The notes below the pieces were generated by a model. That model was not told the origin of the DNA. It was given only the letters and a program-made list of their open reading frames with translations, and searched no databases. The position numbers and the translations under genes are program-made. A stretch of 8,551 nt of DNA from an uncultured Bacteroidota bacterium. Its GTDB lineage: Bacteria > Bacteroidota > Bacteroidia > Bacteroidales > SZUA-534. The DNA lies in contig CALBPW010000158.1 of assembly GCA_937899145.1 (NCBI GenBank), positions 1 to 8,551 of the forward strand, read 5' to 3'. This document shows positions 1-5,860 of the stretch, piece by piece. Every line of letters starts with the position of its first letter. Position 1 is the stretch's first letter.

Positions 1-640
1 ATTTTGAGAATAGCATCCATCTTGTCGCGGATTGAAGCATGGTATAGTGAAGCATCGTTCTCGTAGTAGTCAGTACCAATGATATCAACATATTCATCAC
101 CAGGATACCAATCTGGATCATCTGTTTCAGACGTCCAAACCCATATCAGATTATTTACACCTTTCGCCTTGAAGTAATCAAACATGTATATCCACAACTT
201 TTTATAAGCCTCAGCACCTTTGTTGCCCCACCAGAACCAAGCCATTCCACCTTCATAACGGTTAGTGTTACCTGCTGCCTCATGAAGTGGGCGCCAAATT
301 GCAGGAATTCCCTCAGCCTGCATAGCCAAGAAATAATCAGCAATGATTTCAAGATCGCGATTGATGATACCATTCTCATAGGTTCCATCGATGGTAGCTT
401 GTTCCGCATCAAAGGTTGTTGTTGCCTTTGAGTCATCGTTTACATAGAAAGCATATCTGTTGAAGTTATGGGCATACATTTTGTTAATAGGCACATTCCA
501 ATGCCACATAAAGGCAGGGATACCATTATTATTCCACCAATCCTTAACAACAGTAATGTCGGTATAGTCAGGAGCCCAGCTCTGCTGGTTAAGTGGCCTA
601 CTGTAAATATGATGAACGAAATCGGAATTGTTCTGTGAGT
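1..640 (-). CDS. Beta-mannanase, glycoside hydrolase family 26 (partial at both ends)
   Basis: This is a fragment of an endo-beta-1,4-mannanase-like enzyme (GH26), normally secreted or surface-exposed and acting on mannans. The minus frame is open from the left edge to beyond 640. It reads DWWNNNGIPAFMWHWNVP (WHWNVP at 489-506), then IPAIWRPLHEAAGN, then WFWWGNKG, then NNLIWVWTSE, and ends at the edge with YVDIIGTDYYEND. The Glu of RPLHE (279-281) matches the GH26 acid/base. The catalytic nucleophile would lie further downstream, beyond position 1. The N-terminus is missing: homology fades near DFVHHIYS (about 605-640). The frame stays open further upstream, but there it is antisense to the HlyD remnant and does not resemble GH26. 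No signal peptide or start is visible. The fragment favours T-ending Gly and Ala codons (GGT, GCT) more than the genes to its right. The family call is confident; the right boundary is approximate. Confidence 0.85.
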
Positions 641-649
641 GTGACAAAA

Positions 650-808
650 CCAACGACAGATAACCATTTGATTCGTCCCCAAACACCTTCATGGAAAGCC
701 ACAAAAGCCACCGGTCAATACGACCTGAAAACCTTTGAAGTGCGCGCCATTCCTACCGAAAAAATTGACGGCTTGCGTCCGGGAATGTCGGTGCTGATTG
801 AGAAGTAA
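650..808 (+). pseudogene. HlyD-family membrane fusion protein, C-terminal remnant
   Basis: This is the periplasmic adaptor subunit of a tripartite efflux system, which links inner-membrane permeases to an outer-membrane channel. Only the last 50 or so residues are present. The motif WKATKATGQYDLKTFEVR followed by GLRPGMSVLIE is the typical beta-barrel end of HlyD/YhiI-like adaptors that sit next to ABC-2 permeases. A complete protein would be about 300-350 residues with an N-terminal membrane anchor and a coiled coil. The only in-frame ATG upstream, at 593, falls inside sequence antisense to the mannanase gene and is probably artificial. Two ABC-2 permease genes follow in the same direction, as in the usual HlyD-permease-permease order. 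The gene is either truncated by a rearrangement or cut by an assembly join; the left boundary is uncertain. Confidence 0.72.
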
Positions 809-854
809 TTATAGACAACAGACAGCAGATGATTCAGAATGCAGAATTCAAAAA

Positions 855-893
855 TCCTAATTCCGACAGCTATCGGGACCAACTCCTAATTCC
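855..893. repeat. 10-bp direct repeat flanking a small palindrome
   Basis: TCCTAATTCC occurs at 855-864 and again at 884-893. Between them CCGACAGCTATCGG (863-876) is a near-perfect inverted repeat with one mismatched pair, which becomes G-U in minus-strand RNA. The whole lies in the 95-base gap between the HlyD remnant and the first permease gene. No recognisable promoter was found in this gap. The function is unknown; it could be the remnant of a small dispersed repeat. Confidence 0.5.
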
Positions 894-903
894 TAAATAA
901 AAA

Positions 904-2076
904 ATGCGTGCTCAGAAATACAGATTATTATTACTCATCAGGCGTGAGATGCGGCGCATAGCATCACGACCGATATACCTAATGTGTATGATTGGAGCGC
1001 CCATTTTGTGCTTCATCTTCTTCACAACCCTTATGAATGAAGGATTGCCAGAGAACTTGCCCATTGCCGCTGTTGATGCCGACAATACCACAACATCGCG
1101 GCAAATACTACGCAACCTCGATGCCTTTCAACAAACCGAAATTGTACACCAATATTCAAATTTTGCCGAGGCACGCACAGCAATGCAGCAAGGGCTGATT
1201 TACGGTTTTTTCTACATTCCGGAAGGCACAACACGAGCGGCTTCGCGTAGCGAGCAACCTCGCATATCGTTCTACACCAACGCTTCGTACCTAATTCCCG
1301 CCTCACTCATCTATCGCGACATGAAGATGATGGCGGAACTTGCGTCGGGCGCGGCAGGACGCACAACACTGCTTGCGCGCGGATACACATCAGACCAAGC
1401 AATGGGATTTTTACAACCAATAAAAATTGAAACACACGCCATTTCAAACCCTTGGATAAATTATTCTATTTATCTGAGTAACACAATGTTACCAGCAGTA
1501 CTGATGCTGATGATTTTTTTGGTTACAATCTTCTCCGTTCAAACCGAACTAAAATACGACACAGGGAAACAATGGATCAGCCTTGCCGATGGCAAAATTT
1601 GGCTCGCCCTATTTGGCAAATTACTGCCTTACACACTCATTTTTTTGCTGATAATGTTCAGTTGCCACCTATATCTTTACGGCATCCTTGGCTTTCCTCA
1701 CAACGGTTCCTTTTGGCATATAATGTTAGCCGGACTGCTATTTGTAGTAGCATCGCAAAATTTGGCATTGTTTCTTTGCGGACTGATTCCGTCGCTACGA
1801 TGGGCTCTCAGCCTTGCCACATTGTACGGCGTTTTATCGTTCCCAATTTGCGGATTTTCGTTCCCCGTAATGGCGATGCCGCCTGCCATCCAAGCACTTT
1901 CAACCATATTTCCCTTGCGCCACTATTTTCTAATCTACGTCGACCAAGTTCTTAATGGTTGGCCGTTGGAATATTCGGCTACCAACTATTTGGTACTCCT
2001 CCTTTTCGTGCTATTGCCATTAACCGATATGCACCGAATTAAATACACAATGCTAAACTACCACTACGAACCATAA
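904..2076 (+). CDS. ABC-2 type transporter permease (first of two)
   Basis: This is the membrane subunit of an ABC-2 (YhhJ-like) exporter, acting with the HlyD adaptor upstream and the second permease downstream. Its 390 residues have the ABC2_membrane_3 layout: one N-terminal membrane segment (about 24-44), a large extracytoplasmic domain (about 45-190) containing VDADNTTTSRQILRNLD, and C-terminal segments at about 193-212, 236-262, 271-293, 299-320 and 361-374. The CGFSFP and FPLRHYF motifs are typical of the last half. The ATG at 904 is preceded by an A-rich stretch and no Shine-Dalgarno, which is normal for Bacteroidota. The stop lies 10 bases before the next gene, so the two are very likely co-transcribed. 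It shares the VD..xxTxSRQxxRNxDA motif with the next gene, pointing to an old duplication. The substrate cannot be inferred. Confidence 0.88.
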   Translation: MRAQKYRLLLLIRREMRRIASRPIYLMCMIGAPILCFIFFTTLMNEGLPENLPIAAVDADNTTTSRQILRNLDAFQQTEIVHQYSNFAEARTAMQQGLIYGFFYIPEGTTRAASRSEQPRISFYTNASYLIPASLIYRDMKMMAELASGAAGRTTLLARGYTSDQAMGFLQPIKIETHAISNPWINYSIYLSNTMLPAVLMLMIFLVTIFSVQTELKYDTGKQWISLADGKIWLALFGKLLPYTLIFLLIMFSCHLYLYGILGFPHNGSFWHIMLAGLLFVVASQNLALFLCGLIPSLRWALSLATLYGVLSFPICGFSFPVMAMPPAIQALSTIFPLRHYFLIYVDQVLNGWPLEYSATNYLVLLLFVLLPLTDMHRIKYTMLNYHYEP

Positions 2077-2086
2077 ACCACTGATT

Positions 2087-3292
2087 ATGAATTTTTTAAA
2101 AAATGTAATATCAATTTGGAATAAAGAAACCCGAAAATTCATAGTCGATGAAGGTGTTTTGGTTTTCTTCGTTTTAGTTCCATTCCTCTATCCTCTTCTA
2201 TACATGTATCTATATAGTAAAGAGGTAGTTAGAGATGTACCGGCAGTAGTTGTCGATGAAAATCATTCGACTTTGAGTCGCCAATTTATACGCAATGTTG
2301 ACGCCTCACCCGATGTCAAAATCGTTGACCATTGTAGTGATATGGAGAATGCAAAACTCAGCATTAAAACACACAAAGCGTACGGCGTGATACAAATTCC
2401 GCGCGAATTTACCGACGACCTTGCCGCTGGCCGACAAACGCCTATCAACATTTATGCCGATATGAGCGGCCTGCTCTACTACAAAGCCTTGTTGAGCGCT
2501 TGCACCGAGGTTTCGCTTGAGATGAACAAAGACATTAAAGCCGAACGCTTATCCGGACTGAGCGATTGGCAAAAAGAAGTGTCAGTACAACCTATTGAAT
2601 ATGAATATGTTCCCATGTTCAATTCGCAAAACGGATTTTCAACATTTCTGCTGCCGGGCGTTCTGATACTTGTTTTGCAACAAACACTTGTGCTTGGCAT
2701 AACAATGATGGCCGGCACTGAGCGCGAACGCCGTCGCAAAAAAAATCTAATGCTAACCGATGAATACGGCAGCCCAATAGATGTACTGACAGGCAAAGGC
2801 TTAGCCTATTTTGTATTCTACTGCTTTATAGCATTTTACGTATTGTGCATTGTACCAAAATTATTCGATTTCAACCAGCTTTGGCACTTTTTCGATTTAG
2901 CGATGTTTATCGTTCCATTCTTGTTTGCATCGATATTTTTTGCCATCAGCATATCGTACTTTGTACGCGACCGCGAATCGTGTTTCCTGCTGTTCGTCTT
3001 CATTTCAGTGCCGCTGCTATTCATTTCAGGCATTTCGTGGCCAGGCAGCAACATACCTGCATTTTGGAAATACTTTTCGTACATTTTTCCATCAACCTTC
3101 GGCATAAACGGCTATGTACGAATGACTAACGCTGGCGCTCTGCTTCAAGATGTAAAAACCGAATATGTGGCAATGTGGATACAATCAGGCGTCTATTTCA
3201 TACTATCGTTGCTGCTATACATCAAACTATACCGCTCAAAATCGACACCTGAAAGCGAGGTTGAAATAGAACCCGATTTAAATGTAGAATAG
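2087..3292 (+). CDS. ABC-2 type transporter permease (second of two)
   Basis: This is the second membrane subunit of the same putative exporter, 401 residues long. The layout is a membrane segment at about 23-43, an extracytoplasmic domain with VDENHSTLSRQFIRNVDA near 57-73, and membrane segments at about 187-208, 237-256, 268-292, 298-316 and 364-380. The motif LFISGISWPGSNIPAFW is the conserved ABC-2 SGxxWP region, and TERERRRKKN near 211-220 is a cytoplasmic loop. It starts 10 bases after the first permease gene. No ATP-binding domain is present in either permease and no ATPase gene follows; the next gene is a tRNA. The C-terminus is acidic (ESEVEIEPDLNVE). The TAG stop is the first triplet of a 16-base palindrome. 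Confidence 0.9.
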   Translation: MNFLKNVISIWNKETRKFIVDEGVLVFFVLVPFLYPLLYMYLYSKEVVRDVPAVVVDENHSTLSRQFIRNVDASPDVKIVDHCSDMENAKLSIKTHKAYGVIQIPREFTDDLAAGRQTPINIYADMSGLLYYKALLSACTEVSLEMNKDIKAERLSGLSDWQKEVSVQPIEYEYVPMFNSQNGFSTFLLPGVLILVLQQTLVLGITMMAGTERERRRKKNLMLTDEYGSPIDVLTGKGLAYFVFYCFIAFYVLCIVPKLFDFNQLWHFFDLAMFIVPFLFASIFFAISISYFVRDRESCFLLFVFISVPLLFISGISWPGSNIPAFWKYFSYIFPSTFGINGYVRMTNAGALLQDVKTEYVAMWIQSGVYFILSLLLYIKLYRSKSTPESEVEIEPDLNVE

Positions 3293-3305
3293 ACAGACCT
3301 GTCTA
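3290..3305. promoter_or_regulatory. Perfect 16-base palindrome over the permease stop codon
   Basis: TAGACAGACCTGTCTA has perfect 7-base arms (TAGACAG/CTGTCTA) around a 2-base centre, and its first three bases are the permease stop codon. The centre is too short for a good RNA hairpin and no T-run follows, so an operator-like protein site is at least as likely as a terminator. No regulator gene for it is in view. Confidence 0.4.
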
Positions 3306-3369
3306 CAATTTGAAAAACAATCATTTATAGAAATATCTGCATTTTTTCAAAAAAAATAGCCTTGCAGCT

Positions 3370-3400
3370 ATTGCATAATTAAAAAAAGGCACTACTTTTG
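3370..3400 (+). promoter_or_regulatory. Bacteroidota sigma-ABfr-type promoter for the tRNA gene
   Basis: The -7 element TACTTTTG (3393-3400) matches the Bacteroidota consensus TAnnTTTG exactly. An ATTG (3370-3373) lies 19 bases upstream, in the position of the -33 TTTG/TTG element. Transcription would start near 3405-3410, about 35 bases before the mature tRNA. The A/T-rich run just upstream (3347-3357) may act as an UP-like element. Confidence 0.75.
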
Positions 3401-3441
3401 CAACGCTTTTCAGAAATGATAGCAATAAAGTTCTAACAATT

Positions 3442-3515
3442 GGTGCGGTAGTTCAGTCGGTTAGAATATCGGCCTGTCACGCCGGGGGTCGCGAGTTCGA
3501 GTCTCGTCCGCACCG
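3442..3515 (+). tRNA. tRNA-Asp (anticodon GTC)
   Basis: This is a 74-nt cloverleaf with acceptor arms GGTGCGG/CCGCACC, D-arm GTTCAGTCGGTTAGAAT, anticodon loop CTGTCAC (anticodon GTC), T-arm GCGAGTTCGAGTCTCGT and discriminator G. The 3' CCA is not encoded; the next bases are CAAAG. The outermost anticodon-stem pair is T-G (TCGGC/GCCGG), a wobble where C-G is usual. It has its own promoter upstream and a terminator directly downstream, so it appears to be a single-gene unit. Confidence 0.97.
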
Positions 3516-3516
3516 C

Positions 3517-3557
3517 AAAGCTTGATTAACAATTGTTAGTCAAGCTTTTCTTTTTGT
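3517..3557 (+). terminator. Intrinsic terminator of the tRNA-Asp gene
   Basis: Perfect 9-base arms AAAGCTTGA (3517-3525) and TCAAGCTTT (3540-3548) enclose a further inverted repeat TAACAA/TTGTTA, so the stem can extend across one T-G pair almost to the centre. A T-rich tract (TTTTCTTTTTG) follows. It begins one base after the mature tRNA end and closes the unit before the MATE gene. Confidence 0.9.
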
Positions 3558-3594
3558 TATAAGCCAACATTTTGCAAAAAACCGGACACCCAAA

Positions 3595-4953
3595 ATGATA
3601 AAAGACACTCGCGACAGCATTGATTTTGAACACGAAAACATACCACGCCTGTTTGGCGGCATATTCATTCCCACCCTACTTGGCATGGTTTTCAATATTG
3701 CATTCATTTTAACCGATGGCATTTTCATCGGCAACGGTGTTGGCAGCGACGGATTAGCATGCGTCAACTTGATAGCACCGCTGATGATGATTTTTTCAGG
3801 CGCAGGAATGATGTTTGCCATTGGTGCATCAGTAGTTGGTGCCATTCATTTAGCGCAAAAAAACACAAAAGCGGCTCGCATCAACATAACGCAAGCCTTT
3901 CTGACTTCAAGCATTATTGCTATTGCTATAAGTATAGTTTTATATTTGATTCCCAATCAGATAGTACATTTATTAGGCACAACAGAACGCCTCCAACCCA
4001 TGTGCCTCGAATATTACTTGTGGTTTATTCCAACATGCCTTTTTACAATAATTCAAACTATCAGTACATTCATTATCCGCCTCGATGGCTCACCACGCTA
4101 CGCAATGTTAGCAAACATAATTCCTGCTATTGTCAACGCCATGCTCGATTACACATTCATTTTTGTATGTCGCTGGGGATTGATGGGGGCTGCATTTGCT
4201 ACCGATTTAGGCGGATTTGTCGGTGTTATGATGGTAGCCTTTTATATGCTGCACAAAACCGACAAATTGAAACTTTACAGGCTAAAAGCCAACAAGTTAA
4301 GCCTGCAACTGACATTGCGCAACATTGGCTATATGCTACGAATCGGACTATCAGGTTTTATTGGCGAATTGGCTGTCGCCTCAATGATGCTTGCTGGTAA
4401 TTATATGTTTTTAAGATATTTAGGCGAAGATGGGGTTGCTGCTTTTAGTGTCATTTGTTACTTATATCCCATCGTTTTTATGATAAACAATTCAGTGGCA
4501 CAATCGGCACAACCAATAATCAGCTACAACCATGGAGCCAGGCTTGCAAAACGAGTACGGAGCTCGTTTGTATTCAGTTTGGCAACAGCCGCATTATGCG
4601 GAATTTGTTGCATTACGCTTTTAGGTTTTGGCAGCGAGCCGATAGTTTCAGCATTCTTACAAAAAGGCTCACAACCACACATTTACGCCGTAAACGGACT
4701 ACGATTGTTTGTTTCCGGGTTCATATTTTTTGCCATCAACATTGCCTTTATCGGCTATTTTCAAAGCATAGAGCGCGCTGCAACGGCCAACATTATAATG
4801 ATTTTGCGTGGCGTAATTTTAGTTACCATCTGTTTTATCGCTCTACCTAAACTAATTGGCACAAACGGCCTTTGGCTTGCCGTACCATGCGCCGAACTGC
4901 TATCAAGCCTGATAATTGGAGGAATAGTTGTTGGAAGGAAAAAAGTGAATTAA
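3595..4953 (+). CDS. MATE-family multidrug efflux transporter
   Basis: This is a cation-coupled inner-membrane exporter of the MATE/MepA-like group, 452 residues, the usual length. About twelve hydrophobic segments occur in two halves. The N-terminal half begins IPRLFGGIFIPTLLGMVFNIAFILTDGIFIGNGVG, the usual MATE opening with the TDGIFIG motif, then GLACVNLIAPLMM and FAIGASVVGAIHLAQKN. The second half begins near NIGYMLRIGLSGFIGELAVA and contains GEDGVAAFSVICYLYPIVFMI and SAQPIISYNHGA, the conserved QPIISYN..A signature. The ATG at 3595 places a short charged leader before the first segment. It lies 80 bases after the tRNA and just past its terminator, so it needs its own promoter; I found no convincing one in the gap. 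The substrate is unknown. Confidence 0.93.
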   Translation: MIKDTRDSIDFEHENIPRLFGGIFIPTLLGMVFNIAFILTDGIFIGNGVGSDGLACVNLIAPLMMIFSGAGMMFAIGASVVGAIHLAQKNTKAARINITQAFLTSSIIAIAISIVLYLIPNQIVHLLGTTERLQPMCLEYYLWFIPTCLFTIIQTISTFIIRLDGSPRYAMLANIIPAIVNAMLDYTFIFVCRWGLMGAAFATDLGGFVGVMMVAFYMLHKTDKLKLYRLKANKLSLQLTLRNIGYMLRIGLSGFIGELAVASMMLAGNYMFLRYLGEDGVAAFSVICYLYPIVFMINNSVAQSAQPIISYNHGARLAKRVRSSFVFSLATAALCGICCITLLGFGSEPIVSAFLQKGSQPHIYAVNGLRLFVSGFIFFAINIAFIGYFQSIERAATANIIMILRGVILVTICFIALPKLIGTNGLWLAVPCAELLSSLIIGGIVVGRKKVN

Positions 4954-4954
4954 A

Positions 4955-4986
4955 TAGCTATGTTTACATAGTTACTCATTTTTTTG
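4955..4986 (+). terminator. Possible weak terminator between convergent genes
   Basis: A short hairpin (CTATG TTTA CATAG, 4958-4971, extendable through wobble and A-T pairs) follows the MATE stop codon. A run of seven T's begins at 4979. The stem is short and the T-run is displaced by several bases, so this is only a candidate. Confidence 0.35.
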
Positions 4987-4991
4987 CCCTG

Positions 4992-5732
4992 TTACTCCCC
5001 CTCATACATCATCACCGCATAAAGATGCATATCGTGGATTTCGTTGGCAAGCCATTGCGTCTCAAATATTTTCGCTTGACAATTACGTGATAAAATATAC
5101 CAGTAGAAATCTAATGTTGGACTCATAAATGTTTCAAAATCAGCATCTATCGCAAATTTATCGCTTGTCGTCTCCAATCGTTGAAACCTATCGAGCGAAA
5201 AAATGCGCATTTCGTCATTTTGCAATTTGCTTAGCACATACCAACGCTGCCGATAAAGTTTTACGCAATAAGGTGCCAAAGTAAAGGCTTCGGCTTGTGC
5301 CGAATGGTAACTTTTATAATCGACTGACAGCCAATAATTTCCCTCCACAGCCTTAATAATCAGTTGCAAATTATCGCCACCCGACGGCGCTTTTTCAAGC
5401 AAAATCCGATTGCGTAGGCTTAAATTTTCGCTCAACACATTGCTGACGCTCATTGTCGGAATCATCCAATTTTGAACTGAATTGTTATCCAAAACTTCCT
5501 CATTTGCAATATAATACCGATATACATCGCGTTTATCGCAATCTATAATAATGTCAAAAATGTCTTCAATGGCATCTTTATGCCGATTAAAGGTGCTGCG
5601 AGCCAGCTCAACCCCGCCACTCATCTCGGTTTTGAGCCATTTTTGGTTTATCTCAGCAAGCGATATTTTTCAGGCTTCGCTGATTGTGTTTACAAGCCAA
5701 ATGTATTGTCTGAATATTGATGGTGTTGTCAT
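4992..5732 (-). pseudogene. WYL-domain transcriptional regulator with in-frame stop
   Basis: This is a Bacteroidales-type WYL regulator: an N-terminal winged-helix DNA-binding part followed by a WYL ligand-sensing domain. From an ATG at 5732 the frame reads FRQYIWLVNTISEA, then TGA at 5670-5672 (codon 21), then KISLAEINQKWLKTEMSGG and STFNRHKDAIEDIFDI, the expected helix-turn-helix region. Relatives have Gly at the stop position (…AGKIS…), so GGA to TGA is the simplest cause. The WYL part is visible around LYRQRWYVLSKLQNDEMRIFSLDRFQRLE. After KFAIDADFE the sequence jumps to the PTLDFYWYIL…QWLANEIHDM end, and the usual 60-70 residues between (with the LPLHHSQ-like stretch) are missing. An internal ATG at 5624 would give a 210-residue protein lacking the first recognition helices. 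It lies 128 bases downstream of the methyltransferase gene on the same strand. Confidence 0.78.
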
Positions 5733-5860
5733 AGAAACAATAATTTTTAGGAATATGACAAACTTAAACGAAAAATTTTGAAGTTCTGACTATTGAATAA
5801 TGCAAAACTATTTAAACGATAGATTATCTGAAATTTACTACTATTTTTTCTGTTTGAATT

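Noticed and set aside
440..682. Minus-strand open frame of 80 codons starting at 682
   Set aside because: It is one base out of phase with the clear GH26 frame and encodes no recognisable domain; it is a shadow.
593..808. Plus-strand ORF from ATG 593 as a complete small protein
   Set aside because: Only its last 50 or so codons resemble anything (HlyD end); the first part is antisense to the mannanase, so the ATG is an accident of the junction.
3355..3371. Hairpin AATAGC/GCTATT as terminator of the permease operon
   Set aside because: No T-run follows on the plus strand and the hairpin overlaps the tRNA promoter's -33 region, so a terminator role is not supported.
5670..5672. UGA recoded as Gly or selenocysteine
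   Set aside because: Bacteroidota use the standard code, many genes here end in or avoid TGA normally (the methyltransferase itself ends in TGA), and no SECIS-like element is evident. A nonsense mutation is simpler.
5733..5860. Promoter for the WYL gene in the gap after the methyltransferase
   Set aside because: TTTG and TA-rich stretches are present on the minus strand, but none shows the TAnnTTTG element at correct spacing; A/T richness alone explains them.
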